Counted from the first letter of the stretch, positions 1 through 15,265 are shown. The stretch is DNA of 64,000 nt from Microbacterium caowuchunii (GCF_008727755.1 NZ_CP044231.1:2356001-2420000); one strand, 5' to 3'. A program made the numbers and translations. Notes: a model not told the origin generated them from the sequence alone.

Positions 1-693
1 TGCATCCATCTTGAGCGTGCCCTTGTCGAGGTAGAGCCCGCGCGTGCAGAACCGACGCAGATCCCGCTCGTTGTGGCTGACGAAGAAGAGCGTCCGCCCC
101 TCGGCGAGAAGCTCGTCGATACGGCGGTAGCACTTCTCGCGGAAGGCCTTGTCACCGACGGCGAGCACCTCGTCGACGAGCAGGATGGGCTCCTCCAGCT
201 GCGACACCACCGAGAACGCCAGCCGGACCTTCATGCCACTGGACAGACGCTTGTACGGCGTGTCGACGGAGTCGTGCAACTCGGCGAAGTCGATGATGCC
301 GTCGAATCGGCGCGCGACCTCGGCACGGGACATCCCGTGCAGGCCCGCGATGAGGCGCACATTCTCGCGCACGGTGAGGTCCCCGACGAATCCGCCGGTG
401 ATCTCGATCAGCGGCGCCACTCCCCCGTGCACGCGCACGTCACCTTCGTCGGCGAGCAGGACACCGGCGACGAGCTTGAGCAGGGTGGACTTTCCCTGCC
501 CGTTGCGCCCGATCACGCCGATCGACTCGCCGGGGCGCACCTCGAACGACACGTGGCGCAGCGCCCAGAACTCACCTGGGCGGGAACGTCGCGAGGAGCC
601 CCCGAACAGATCTTTGATGTTGCGGCGACCACGTCGGTTCCGCCGGAACCGGACGCCGAGGTCGCGCACCTCGATTGCGAGCTCGGCAGCCAT
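1..693 (-). CDS. Polysaccharide-export ABC transporter ATP-binding protein (Wzt/TagH/RfbE type), C-terminus cut by window edge
   Basis: This is the ATPase of a polysaccharide or teichoic-acid exporter, expected at the inner face of the membrane bound to the permease next door. All nucleotide-binding motifs are visible: Walker A GRNGQGKST at residues 62-70, the signature SSGMKVRLAF typical of glycan exporters, Walker B ILLVDE followed by VLAVGD, and the H-loop in FFVSHN. 231 codons are visible without a stop, so the catalytic domain is nearly complete and only the last part is missing. The ATG overlaps the permease stop by one base (TGATG), so the two are translationally coupled. Family knowledge gives export of lipid-linked glycan; the actual substrate is inferred from the rhamnose and Galf genes nearby. 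Confidence 0.93.
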   Translation of the reverse strand, partial: MAAELAIEVRDLGVRFRRNRRGRRNIKDLFGGSSRRSRPGEFWALRHVSFEVRPGESIGVIGRNGQGKSTLLKLVAGVLLADEGDVRVHGGVAPLIEITGGFVGDLTVRENVRLIAGLHGMSRAEVARRFDGIIDFAELHDSVDTPYKRLSSGMKVRLAFSVVSQLEEPILLVDEVLAVGDKAFREKCYRRIDELLAEGRTLFFVSHNERDLRRFCTRGLYLDKGTLKMDA

Positions 694-1484
694 CACAACT
701 CCTTCAGCACAGTGCGCTCGAGGCGCCGGAAGACGAGGATGCCGATCAGCAGGATGAGGATGCTCGCGACGGCCCCGACGACGACGGCGAGCGTGTCCCA
801 CTGGTCGGGGAAGAAGCCGACCCGGTACAGCGTGAAGATACCCGTCAGCGGGTTGAGCGAGGCGAGATCGGCGAACGCACCGGGCAGGTCGTTCACGCCG
901 TAGATGATCGGCGACGCATAGAACAACGCGCGCAGGACCAGGCGAGTGGTGCGCTCGAGGTCCCCCCACATCACGCACAGCGGCGCCACGATGAGGCCGA
1001 TGCCGACCAGGAGCACGGTCTGCAGCAGCACCGCCACCGGGAAGAGCAACAATCCCCAGTTGACCGTGGCTCCGGCGACGACGACGAACAACACCAGCAC
1101 AGGCAGGGAGCAGAGGAACTCCACGCCCTTGCTGAGGATGATGCGGTTGATCCAGATGGTGCGCGGAATGGCGGTCGATCTGACCAGGCGGGCGTCCTTC
1201 TTGAACGCACGGGTGAAGTCCGACACCGAGATGTTGAACCACACCCAGGGCAGCAGCGCGGTGATCAGGAACACGATGTACGGCTCCTCACCGACCCCGC
1301 GGCCGAAGACCTGCGTGAACACGAACCAGTAGATCGCGCTCATCACGAGCGGGTCGAGGACGGACCACAGGTAGCCGAGCGCGCTCGTGGCGTAACGGAC
1401 CTTGAGGTCTCGCGCGGACAGCAGCCACAAGGAGTGCAGGTAGCGCCGCGGCGATCCGGGGGCTCCGACGGCGGCTGTGCTCAC
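693..1484 (-). CDS. Polysaccharide-export ABC transporter permease (ABC-2 type, Wzm/TagG-like)
   Basis: Membrane half of the exporter paired with the ATPase that follows it. The 263-residue protein has the ABC-2 hallmarks: a cytoplasmic N-terminus with SARDLKVRYATS leading into the first membrane segment, then about six hydrophobic segments, and a late ASPIIYG element. I chose the GTG at 1484 because a TAGACT -10 box ends 7 nt upstream, which fits a leaderless mRNA. A GTG at 1523 is also open but would add 13 basic, family-atypical residues and overlap the upstream stop codon. It may be transcribed separately from the upstream lipoprotein gene. Confidence 0.92.
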   Translation of the reverse strand: MSTAAVGAPGSPRRYLHSLWLLSARDLKVRYATSALGYLWSVLDPLVMSAIYWFVFTQVFGRGVGEEPYIVFLITALLPWVWFNISVSDFTRAFKKDARLVRSTAIPRTIWINRIILSKGVEFLCSLPVLVLFVVVAGATVNWGLLLFPVAVLLQTVLLVGIGLIVAPLCVMWGDLERTTRLVLRALFYASPIIYGVNDLPGAFADLASLNPLTGIFTLYRVGFFPDQWDTLAVVVGAVASILILLIGILVFRRLERTVLKEL

Positions 1485-1491
1485 GATGTCG

Positions 1492-1497
1492 AGTCTA
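1492..1497 (-). promoter_or_regulatory. -10 box for a leaderless transcript of the exporter permease
   Basis: TAGACT lies 7 nt before the GTG start with no Shine-Dalgarno sequence between. No convincing -35 hexamer is seen. The arrangement matches many other starts in this window. Confidence 0.5.
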
Positions 1498-1519
1498 TTC
1501 CGGGTGCGACGGCCCGCTC

Positions 1520-5555
<4,036 letters not shown>

Positions 5556-5634
5556 GGGGTCAGGCCTTCTGAGGACGCGGGCCGAGGACGGTCGCAGGGA
5601 AGGAGCACGGGCGTGGGGTCGATCTACGGCGAGC

Positions 5635-7043
5635 TCAGCCCGCGAGGTATTCCGCGAGGGACACGGAAGCCACCGGAACGCGCCACCCCGTGGCCTCGAT
5701 CTTCGAGAGGTCGAGGACGCTGTTGCGCGGCCGCGGCGCGACCGGGCCGGCGGCCGTGGCGTAGTACTCCTCCGTCGAGACCCCTGTGACGCGCTGGGGA
5801 TCGTGACCCGTCAAGGCGAAGACCGCCCGGGAGATGTCCGCCCATGAGGCGGGGTCTCCCGCGCCGGTCACGTTGTAGGTCCCGTACGGGGCGCGGGACG
5901 ACAGGAGATGGCGGATGGCGCGGGCGATGTCCGTGGTGAAGGTCAGGCGGCCGACCTGGTCGTCCACGACCTTCGGGTCGACGCCACGCTCGGCCAGCGA
6001 AGCCATGGTGCGGACGAAGTTCCCTCCCTCTCCGATGACCCACGACGTCCGGATGATGTAGTGCCTCGGCAGCGCGCCGACGACGGCGTCCCCTGCGGCC
6101 TTCGTCTGCCCGTAGACACCGAGGGGGCACAGTGGCGCGTCCTCGGAGTACGCTCCCGGAGACGTGCCGTCGAACACGTAATCACTGGAGACATGGACGA
6201 GGGTGATGCCGCTCTCGGCGGCGATGGCCGCCAGGGATGTGACGGCCGTGACGTTCGAGGCCCATGCGACCCGCCGTCCCTCCACGGTCTCGGCTGCGTC
6301 GACCGCCGTATACGCGGCGGCGTTGATGATCGTGTCGTAATCGCGCCACCGGCGAGCCGTCCTGAGGTCGTCGGTGGCGAGGTCGATCTCCGCGCGCGTC
6401 GCGTACTCGATGTGCGGGGCATCGCCCAGCTCCGCCCGGAGCGCCAGTCCGAGTTGGCCGCCGGCGCCCAGCACGAGGACCTTCTTCGGCGCGATCGGCG
6501 TGACATCCGCCAATCGCGGGTGTGCGAGATCCTTGGGCGAGATCTGGACGTCGGCCAACGGGATGGGCCAATCGATCGCGACCGTCTCGTCCGCGAGGTT
6601 CAGGAAGGAGTAGGAGGCATCCGGTGACCAGTGATCGTTCACCAGGTACGTGTAGGCGGTGTCCGGCTCGAGGGTCTGGTAAGAGTTCCCCACCCCGCGC
6701 GGCACGAAGATGGCCCGGGACGGGTCGAGTTCAGTGGTGAACACGGCACCGAAGGTGGGCCCTTCACGCAGGTCGACCCAGGCTCCGAAGATCCGCCCCG
6801 TCGCCACGGAGACCCACTTGTCCCAGGGCTCCGCATGGATGCCGCGCGTCGTGCCCGCGGTGTCGTTGAAGGAGATGTTGTTCTGGACGGGTCCGAAATC
6901 CGGCAGACCCAGCGCAGTCATCTTCTCCCGCTGCCAGTTCTCCTTGAACCAGCCACGGGCATCTCCGTGCACGGGCAGCTCGAAGACGACGAGCCCAGGG
7001 ATGGGGGTCTCGACCACGGAGAGCGCCTTGCCGAACTCGACCA

Positions 7044-7044
<1 letters not shown>
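5635..7044 (-). CDS. rmlCD: Fused dTDP-4-dehydrorhamnose 3,5-epimerase / dTDP-4-dehydrorhamnose reductase (RmlC-RmlD)
   Basis: One 469-residue polypeptide carries both last steps of dTDP-L-rhamnose synthesis. Residues 1 to about 185 are an RmlC cupin (HGDARGWFKENW, RGIHAE, FVPRGVGNSYQTL). From about 190 on comes an RmlD short-chain reductase with GAGGQLG for NAD(P)H binding, SSDYVFDG, and YGQTKAAGD containing the catalytic Tyr and Lys. I placed the start at the GTG that overlaps the rmlB TAG stop by one base because GAAAGGA lies 5 nt upstream. A reading frame continues upstream but runs inside rmlB. The fusion recurs in related actinobacteria. It is the last gene of rmlA-rmlB-rmlCD. Confidence 0.95.
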
Positions 7045-8911
<1,867 letters not shown>

Positions 8912-9035
8912 TACTCAATCGTGTCACACCGGCGGCAGCATTCCCGGGAGCCACCTCAGGACACTGTCAGCGTGTTATCAGCGCGTCGCAAGGGCAACGG
9001 TGGTATCTACCCGTCGCTTCCGTCACAATGATCAC

Positions 9036-11108
9036 GTGAGTCCTCGATCTGCGCCCGTCAGCCGTTCGCTCCGTCTTCTGGCGGTGTTCGCGGCGCTGAG
9101 CATGACGATGGGCTTCCTCAGCTGGGTCGCAGCGTCTCCGGCCGCCGCGACGTCAACGTCGTCGTCGGCAACCACGGTAACGGCCGACACGACGACGGCC
9201 TCGGTGCGCCCCTCAGCCGACCTGTCTCTCTTCCGTCCCGGCAACATCATCGCCGACCAACCCTTCTTCGACTCCGCCTCGATGACGGAGGCGCAGATCG
9301 ACTCCTTCCTGCGTCAGAAGGTGGCCAGATGCCAGTCCGGTTACGTCTGCCTGAAGGATTTCCGTCAGGCCACCACGACGCGCCCCGCGGATGCCTACTG
9401 CTCCGGCTACTCGGGTGAAGGATCGGAGTCGGCGGCGCGGATCGTCTACAAGGTCGCGCGAGCGTGCGGCATCAACCCTCAGGTGCTGCTGGTCATGCTC
9501 GAGAAGGAGCAGGGACTGATCACGCACACATGGCCCTCCGACTGGCGGTACACGATCGCCATGGGCCAGGGCTGCCCCGACACGGCGGCGTGCGACACGC
9601 GGTACTACGGCTTCTTCAACCAGGTGTACGGTGCCGCCCGTCAGCTCCAGATCTACATCGAGGGCCGGTACTTCACGTACTACGCCCCGGGTCGTACGTG
9701 GAACATCCGCTACCACCCCAACGCATCGTGCGGCACCTCCCCCGTGTACGTCGAGAACAAGGCCACGTCCGCGCTGTACTACTACACGCCCTACCAGCCG
9801 AACGCGGCGGCGCTGCGGGCAGGGTATGGAGAAGGTGACTCCTGCTCCTCCTACGGGAACCGCAACTTCTACCAGCTCTTCACGGACTGGTTCGGCAGCA
9901 CCCAGGGTAAGCAGAGCGCTGTGGTGCAGGCCGCCGGCCGGCCCGAGGTCTATCTGATCTCGAACGGCACCAAGCACCACATCACCTCCTACGACGACCT
10001 TCTGGTCCTGCAGTCCCGCCTCGGGCGGATCAGCTCCGTGTCGACGCGCTATGTCGATGACCTTCCGACCGGGAAAGCAGCCGGTCGCTACGTGCACGAT
10101 CCGCGCAGCGGCACCCTCTACCTCCTGGAAGGCGACGGCACGAAGCACCGCTTCGCGTCCGTCGAGCAGGTGGCGCTGTTCGGATACCCGTTCGAGTCGT
10201 TCGTGAACCTCGAGTCCCGGCTGATCGATGCCTTCAGCACCGGCGCGGAGGTCGGCCCCTTCATCCGTTCCGGCAATGCGCCCGAGGTCTTCGCCATCGA
10301 GTCCGGAGCGCGACGCCACATCTACGACGGCAGTGCGTGGCAGTGGGCGACCCGGAATACGCCCGGGTACGTCGCCACGATGCGCACGGATGCCGCGCAG
10401 GCGCTGCCCGCGGGAGCGACGCTGTTCGCGCCGAACACACTCGTCAGGGGCGCGTCCTCCGGAGACGTGCTGCTCGTCACGCCGACGGAGCCGCTGATCC
10501 ACATCCCGAGCTTCGAACTCGCCGCCGAGTTCGGCGCGACCACCTACCGGGTGGTGCCGGATGAGGCGCTCGCCCGCAACACGGTCGCCCCGTCGTCGCT
10601 CACCCTCGGCGTGACGTGCGGCTCGAAGCGGTATCTCGCCGTGGGCGGGACCCTCATGCCGGTCGGAGCGGACACGGGTGGGCTCGCCTCCACCGCCCTG
10701 TCGGACGCCCAGTGCGCCGCATGGCGAACCTCCGCATCCACCATGACCGCTCCCCTTTTCGTGCAGCCTCAGGGCAGCGGCGACGTCTTCACGGTGGAAG
10801 GCGGAAAACTCCGTCACGTCCGCACCTACGAGCAGCTCATGTCCCTGAACGGCCCTCGCCCGCTCGCACTGATCAGGTGGTCCCGCGGGACGGCTGATTT
10901 CATCGGACGCGGTGCACCCCTGCTCGCGGAGAAGTCCGTCGTACAGTTCCGGGGAACGCCGGAGGTCTACCAGTTCAGCGGAGGTCAACTGCACCACGTG
11001 CAGAGCTACGCGACGCTCGTCTCCCTCGGCAACGGCCAGGTGCCCCGCATCGAGACCCTCGATTCCGCCTTCCTGCAGAGCTACCCGATGGGCACCCCCA
11101 TCGGTTGA
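9036..11108 (+). CDS. Secreted lysozyme-like protein with C-terminal degenerate repeat domain
   Basis: A 690-residue exported protein. An N-terminal signal peptide (hydrophobic core around residues 10-35, with an ASPAAAT cleavage-like site) is followed by a Ser/Thr-rich stretch. Residues of about 60-300 form a conserved actinobacterial domain with paired cysteines and LLVMLEKEQGLIT, reminiscent of the catalytic Glu region of lysozyme-like folds. The remaining residues contain about six diverged units of 50-60 residues, each with a core like VYxIxxGxxHHI followed by SYxxLxxLG. Examples are YLISNGTKHHI, YLLEGDGTKHRF, VFAIESGARRHI, VFTVEGGKLRHV and VYQFSGGQLHHV. The likely role is cell-wall or glycan binding and remodelling, but no activity is proven. 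The start is the GTG just before the signal peptide. Confidence 0.8.
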   Translation: MSPRSAPVSRSLRLLAVFAALSMTMGFLSWVAASPAAATSTSSSATTVTADTTTASVRPSADLSLFRPGNIIADQPFFDSASMTEAQIDSFLRQKVARCQSGYVCLKDFRQATTTRPADAYCSGYSGEGSESAARIVYKVARACGINPQVLLVMLEKEQGLITHTWPSDWRYTIAMGQGCPDTAACDTRYYGFFNQVYGAARQLQIYIEGRYFTYYAPGRTWNIRYHPNASCGTSPVYVENKATSALYYYTPYQPNAAALRAGYGEGDSCSSYGNRNFYQLFTDWFGSTQGKQSAVVQAAGRPEVYLISNGTKHHITSYDDLLVLQSRLGRISSVSTRYVDDLPTGKAAGRYVHDPRSGTLYLLEGDGTKHRFASVEQVALFGYPFESFVNLESRLIDAFSTGAEVGPFIRSGNAPEVFAIESGARRHIYDGSAWQWATRNTPGYVATMRTDAAQALPAGATLFAPNTLVRGASSGDVLLVTPTEPLIHIPSFELAAEFGATTYRVVPDEALARNTVAPSSLTLGVTCGSKRYLAVGGTLMPVGADTGGLASTALSDAQCAAWRTSASTMTAPLFVQPQGSGDVFTVEGGKLRHVRTYEQLMSLNGPRPLALIRWSRGTADFIGRGAPLLAEKSVVQFRGTPEVYQFSGGQLHHVQSYATLVSLGNGQVPRIETLDSAFLQSYPMGTPIG

Positions 11109-11144
11109 CCGGTCCGGCGGCGAAGGGCCGGGGCGAGCTCTTGG

Positions 11145-11150
11145 TAGGAT
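11145..11150 (+). promoter_or_regulatory. -10 box for the glycosyltransferase / DUF2304 / glycosyltransferase operon
   Basis: TAGGAT lies 9 nt before the ATG start, with no Shine-Dalgarno sequence, in the 51-bp gap after the secreted repeat protein. Confidence 0.5.
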
Positions 11151-11159
11151 CGGGGAACT

Positions 11160-11906
11160 ATGACGGTAGCGCCTGATCGTGTTCTGGTCATCGTTCCCGC
11201 ATGGAACGAAGCCCGCAATGTCGGCACCACCTTGCGGGAGATTCGTGCGGCGAGCAGCAACTACGATGTGGCGGTGATCGACGACGGGTCGACGGACGGC
11301 ACCCGTGATGTCGCGCGGGACGCGGGAGCCACGGTGATCACCCTTCCGTTCAATCTCGGGGTCGGGGGCGCGATGCGCACCGGATTCACATACGCCCAGC
11401 GCCACGGTTATCGCCGCGCCATCCAGGTGGATGCCGACGGACAGCACAACCCGGCCGACATCCAGCTGGTGCTCGCCGGACTCGACCACGCGGACATCTC
11501 CATCGGCGCACGTTTCGCGGATGTCGGGGACTACAGCGTGCGCGGACCACGCCGCTGGGCGATGATCTTCCTCGCCAAGGTCATGTCGCGCGTCTCCAAG
11601 ACCCGGTTGACGGACGCCACCAGCGGCTTCCGAGCGGCCGGGCAGCGAGCGATCGATCAGTACGTGCGCTACTACCCGGCGGAGTACTTCGGAGACACTC
11701 TCGATTCCCTCGTCGCGGCATGTCATGCGGGGCTGACCGTCACCCAGGTTCCCGTGGCGATGCGCGCGCGGATGCACGGCACCTCGACGCAGGGAACGTT
11801 CGGCGCCACCGTGTACCTGCTGCGTGCTGTGTTCGCGCTGAGCCTCGCGGTGATGCGTCGTCCCCGCCACATCCAACCCAGCGCCGAGTCGGAGTCCGCC
11901 GCATGA
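11160..11906 (+). CDS. Glycosyltransferase family 2, dolichyl-phosphate-mannose-synthase-like
   Basis: A 248-residue GT-A fold enzyme probably transferring a sugar from a nucleotide donor to polyprenyl phosphate. Visible motifs are VIVPAWNEARNVG, the nucleotide-binding VIDDGSTDGT, LPFNLGVGGAMRTGF, and the metal-binding QVDADGQHNP. There is no C-terminal pair of membrane helices as in GtrB-type enzymes. The following gene is a small DUF2304 membrane protein whose ATG overlaps this stop codon (ATGA). Such pairs are common, and the small protein may act as its membrane partner (inference). Confidence 0.9.
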   Translation: MTVAPDRVLVIVPAWNEARNVGTTLREIRAASSNYDVAVIDDGSTDGTRDVARDAGATVITLPFNLGVGGAMRTGFTYAQRHGYRRAIQVDADGQHNPADIQLVLAGLDHADISIGARFADVGDYSVRGPRRWAMIFLAKVMSRVSKTRLTDATSGFRAAGQRAIDQYVRYYPAEYFGDTLDSLVAACHAGLTVTQVPVAMRARMHGTSTQGTFGATVYLLRAVFALSLAVMRRPRHIQPSAESESAA

Positions 11907-12307
11907 TCGTCGCAGTGGGAATCGCACTGGCTGTCCTCATCCTCGTCATCGTCGTCTGGATGCTGCTGGCTAGGAAGCTGCGCGAGAAGTACGCCGTCAT
12001 GTGGCTCGTCATCGGGCTCGCGGTTCTCGTCCTGGGTCTCTTCCCCCAGCTTCTGCTGTGGCTGACCCAGACCCTCGGCGTCCAGGTCCCCGCGAACCTG
12101 CTCTTCTCGCTGGCGATCGTTCTGCTCCTCGGCGTCGCCCTCCACCTGTCATGGGAGCTCTCCCAGGCTGAGGAAGAGATCCGACGGGTGGCGGAAGAAG
12201 CGGCGATCTCCCGCAGCGAGATCGAACGACTCGATGCGCGCATCGACGACCTGCTGGCCAACCGCCGGGCCAGCGACGTGCCCAGCCCGGACGAGACATC
12301 GGCGTGA
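11903..12307 (+). CDS. DUF2304-family small membrane protein
   Basis: 134 residues. Three hydrophobic segments lie at about residues 1-22, 33-52 and 62-84. They are separated by the family's KLREKYAVMWL loop, and a charged C-terminal coiled-coil-like stretch (EEEIRRVAEEA, SEIERLDARIDD) follows. The family has no established biochemical role; members usually sit directly beside a polyprenyl-phosphate glycosyltransferase, as here. Four-base overlaps with both neighbours (ATGA upstream, GTGA downstream) show it is translated as part of this operon. Confidence 0.85.
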   Translation: MIVAVGIALAVLILVIVVWMLLARKLREKYAVMWLVIGLAVLVLGLFPQLLLWLTQTLGVQVPANLLFSLAIVLLLGVALHLSWELSQAEEEIRRVAEEAAISRSEIERLDARIDDLLANRRASDVPSPDETSA

Positions 12308-13230
12308 GTCGTCCGCGGGTCACGGCGATCATCACCGCATACCGTCCGACCCCGGCGGTTCTCGACGTCATCGAATCGTTGCGCCCCCAGGTCACGTCCG
12401 TGATCGTCGTGGACGACGGGAGCGGGCCGACTTCCGAAGCGACACTCCGGCGGGCCGAGGAGCACGGGGCGACCGTCCTCCGGATGGGTGAGAACTCCGG
12501 AATCGCGGCGGCGCTGAACGCCGGCATCCGCGCTGCGACGGCCGCCGACGCCGACTTCGTCGTGACGTTCGACCAGGATTCCGTACCGGGGCGGGACTTC
12601 ATCGATTCCCTCCTGGACGCTCATGACGCCGCCGTCCGGTCCGGCCGCATCCCCGGGCCCGTCGTCCCGGAGTATTTCGCCGACGTGAGTCAGGTGCATC
12701 ACCGTGCTGCGGACGGGACGCTCATCGGTCGCCACGCCATCCAGTCCGGCATGCTGCTCGCCGCCGACGTCTTCGACACGGTCGGTGTCATGCGCGAGGA
12801 CTTCTTCATCGACCTCGTCGACACGGAGTTCGAGATGCGTTGCGCTGCGGCCGGACTGCCCACCGTCGCCGCTCCCGGACTGCGCATGGGCCACTCGTTG
12901 GGGCGGCGATACCGGCGTCCGATCCCACTGCCGGGACTGCCCCCGCTCGTCACGCTCAGCACCCCCTTCCGCTACTACTACCGCGTGCGCAATCGCATCG
13001 TCCTCAACCGCACGTATTGGCGGAGCCACGCGGCATGGATCCTGCGCGACACGCTTCTCGAAGTGGTGCATTTCGTGAACGCGCTGGCCTTGGCACGTCC
13101 CCGCAGGTCCCTGTGGGCCGTCTATTCCGCCGCCGTATCCGACGCGCGCAGGATGAGGATGGGGCCGATGCCTGCCGCAATACGAACCCTCGCCTCGAAG
13201 ATCAGCTGGGCTGCGGCCCCGTCGGAGTGA
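12304..13230 (+). CDS. Glycosyltransferase family 2, rhamnosyltransferase-like
   Basis: 308-residue GT-A enzyme. The N-terminus has VTAIITAYRP, VIVVDDGSG as the nucleotide-binding Asp pair, NSGIAAALNAGI, and TFDQDSVP, which carries the metal-binding DxD equivalent typical of the rhamnosyltransferase branch. DFFIDLVDTEFEMR supplies the likely catalytic acidic residues. It probably adds a rhamnose (dTDP-Rha is made in this locus) to a growing polymer at the cytoplasmic membrane; donor identity is inference. The GTG start overlaps the previous stop. Its 3' end overlaps the convergent flippase gene by 29 bp. Confidence 0.9.
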   Translation: MSRPRVTAIITAYRPTPAVLDVIESLRPQVTSVIVVDDGSGPTSEATLRRAEEHGATVLRMGENSGIAAALNAGIRAATAADADFVVTFDQDSVPGRDFIDSLLDAHDAAVRSGRIPGPVVPEYFADVSQVHHRAADGTLIGRHAIQSGMLLAADVFDTVGVMREDFFIDLVDTEFEMRCAAAGLPTVAAPGLRMGHSLGRRYRRPIPLPGLPPLVTLSTPFRYYYRVRNRIVLNRTYWRSHAAWILRDTLLEVVHFVNALALARPRRSLWAVYSAAVSDARRMRMGPMPAAIRTLASKISWAAAPSE

Positions 13231-14452
13231 CGTCAGGCGCCGACGTCGCAGCCAGCGCCTTGCGTGCGGGGATGAGGAGCACGAAGAACGCGGTGGCTTC
13301 CGAGGCCGCCACCCCGAGCGCGACGATCGACGGGGATCCGAGCGTGGAGCCCAGCACCATCGTGGAGATTCCGACCGCGGCCGCAGCAATCGTCGCCGCG
13401 AAGACGGTCCGGTACCGACCCGCCGGGATCAGGATGTTCCGGATCAGTGGCGTCGCTGTGGACAGGAAGAAGAAGGCGACCCCGAACAGCACGCTGGGCA
13501 AGGGTTCCGCGGATACGGCATCACCGAAAAGGAGCCCGGTGGCCCACGGCCCCAGAAGAGCGATGCCGAGCCCCCCGACGGCGCCGAGCCCCGTCTGAGC
13601 GATGATCGCCAGTCGGTGCCGCCGTGCGGTGTCGCGGACTCTGGGATCCAGGACCCATGCCTGGAACGCGTTGCCGAACGCGATGACGGCCATGATCGCA
13701 ACCCGGTACGCGCGGTCCGCCGAGGCGAAGGAGCTGGCATCGGGAGCGCTCAGTCCCGCCGTCGCGATGGGGATGGCCGTCGCGCCGTAGGCATTGCCGG
13801 TCGCGTCGATGGCCGCCGTGGGAACGAGGGCCCGCAATACCGTGACCACACGCCTCGGCGGCGCGTTCCCCCTGGCACCCGCATGTGCGGTCAGCGCAGC
13901 GTGGATGGCGAAGGCGGGCACGGTGAAAGCGAGCAGGAGCACGGGATACCACATCACGTGCCCGGTCAGCCCGACCAGAGGGAGGGCCACCAGGGATGCG
14001 GCCAGTTTCGGCAGTGCGTCGAAGAGCATGAGGCCCCGGGGGTTGCCCTGTCCGATGCAGAACCAGGCGGGCGTCAGGCCTCCGAGCGTCGTCGCGACGG
14101 CCACTGCCACGGACTCCCATCGGAAGGACGGGCCGGACACGATGAAGGTGGCCACGCCTGCCGCGGGGACCGCGATGAGCGCCGTCAGTAGCCGCGATCG
14201 AAGGCTCTCGTGGAGGATGACCGCTCGTTCCTCGACTGTGGTCGCTCGCGCCACGCGGACGGGACCCGCGATGCTCCAGCCGAAGAGGACGCCGACCATG
14301 CCGAGCAGGCCGATGGACTGCCCCGCAGAGAAGTTCGCCCACCCGTCGACACCCACGACCCGCGAGATGACGGGAAGTATGATGAACGGGGCGAGAGCCG
14401 AAAGGATCGGCGCTCCCGTGAACCCCGCGAGCCTGAGCATGAGCGACCGCAT
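13202..14452 (-). CDS. Wzx/MATE-like polysaccharide flippase
   Basis: A 416-residue polytopic protein with about 12-14 hydrophobic segments and almost no soluble domains, as in the polysaccharide-biosynthesis flippase group. The start region GFTGAPILSALAPFIILPVISRVVG matches the family's first helix pair. A longer reading (ATG at 14494) is open, but a TACAAT -10 box ends 8 nt before the ATG at 14452, so I prefer that leaderless start. It would move lipid-linked oligosaccharide to the outer face of the membrane. That is notable because the same locus also encodes two ABC exporters, which normally serve a different assembly route. Confidence 0.85.
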   Translation of the reverse strand: MRSLMLRLAGFTGAPILSALAPFIILPVISRVVGVDGWANFSAGQSIGLLGMVGVLFGWSIAGPVRVARATTVEERAVILHESLRSRLLTALIAVPAAGVATFIVSGPSFRWESVAVAVATTLGGLTPAWFCIGQGNPRGLMLFDALPKLAASLVALPLVGLTGHVMWYPVLLLAFTVPAFAIHAALTAHAGARGNAPPRRVVTVLRALVPTAAIDATGNAYGATAIPIATAGLSAPDASSFASADRAYRVAIMAVIAFGNAFQAWVLDPRVRDTARRHRLAIIAQTGLGAVGGLGIALLGPWATGLLFGDAVSAEPLPSVLFGVAFFFLSTATPLIRNILIPAGRYRTVFAATIAAAAVGISTMVLGSTLGSPSIVALGVAASEATAFFVLLIPARKALAATSAPDVTPTGPQPS

Positions 14453-14460
14453 CGGAAGCA

Positions 14461-14466
14461 ATTGTA
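14461..14466 (-). promoter_or_regulatory. -10 box of the flippase gene
   Basis: TACAAT, followed by 8 nt and then ATG, with no Shine-Dalgarno sequence. It sits in the short divergent gap to the next glycosyltransferase gene. Confidence 0.5.
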
Positions 14467-14511
14467 CGGGCTGATGCGGACGGAATATTCGCATCGAAGG
14501 GTCGAGGCCGA

Positions 14512-15264
14512 GTGAGCGAGCGTGTCACCGTCACCGTCTGCATGGCGACGTACAACGGGTCCGCGTACGTGGAGCACCAATTGCGTTCGATCCTGGACGA
14601 CCTCGCATCCGGTGACGACGTCGTCGTGGTCGACGACGCCAGCACCGACGAGACGGCGGAGATCGTGGAACGCATCGGCGACCCCCGCATCCGGCTGATC
14701 CGGCAGGAGGAGAACCGCGGCTACGTGCGCACGTTCGAGGCGGCGATCCGGGCGGCCGCGGGTGATGTCCTTCTCCTGGCCGATCAGGACGACGAATGGG
14801 TCCCCGGCCGCCGCGACATCTTGGCAGAGGCTGCGCGGCGCGACGGAATCGCCGCGTCGAATCTCTCCCTGCTGGGTTCGGACTCGCCGCTTCCGTCGCC
14901 GCTGAGCGGACGGGCATGGCGGCTCCGCGACGCGACCTCCGACCACCGCCTTCGCAACGAGGTGCGGATCCTCGCGGGCATGGCGCCCTATTTCGGATGC
15001 GCGATGGCGATCCGACGGGATCTCCTCGCCGCGATCCTGCCCTTCCCGGATTACCTCACCGAGTCGCACGACCTGTGGATCGCGACCGTGGGTAACGTCA
15101 CGGGGCGGATGCGCCATGTCGAGGAGACGACCGTTCGCCGTCGGATCCACGACACCAACGCATCATCGTCGCGGCCGCGCGGAGTGCGTCGTGCACTGGC
15201 CTCGCGCTGGATGCTGGTCCGGCTGTGGCGGGAGGCGCTCCGGCGGCGCGACCGGGTGTCCTGA
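14512..15264 (+). CDS. Glycosyltransferase family 2
   Basis: 250-residue GT-A enzyme similar to rhamnosyl/galactosyl transferases of O-antigen loci. Motifs seen: TVCMATYNGSAYVEHQL, VVDDASTDET for nucleotide binding, ENRGYVRTFE, and LLADQDDEWVPG with the metal-binding acidic cluster. HDLWIA supplies a later Asp. The GTG start is about 11 nt after GAAGGG, so initiation may be weak. It is transcribed divergently from the flippase and ends one base before the stop codon of the convergent acyltransferase gene, leaving no room for a terminator. Confidence 0.88.
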   Translation: MSERVTVTVCMATYNGSAYVEHQLRSILDDLASGDDVVVVDDASTDETAEIVERIGDPRIRLIRQEENRGYVRTFEAAIRAAAGDVLLLADQDDEWVPGRRDILAEAARRDGIAASNLSLLGSDSPLPSPLSGRAWRLRDATSDHRLRNEVRILAGMAPYFGCAMAIRRDLLAAILPFPDYLTESHDLWIATVGNVTGRMRHVEETTVRRRIHDTNASSSRPRGVRRALASRWMLVRLWREALRRRDRVS

Positions 15265-15265
15265 A

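Noticed and set aside
9213..11927. 904-residue open frame on the minus strand
   Set aside because: Mirror of the secreted repeat protein and the glycosyltransferase; composition is Arg/Gly/Val-rich without family motifs or ribosome site.
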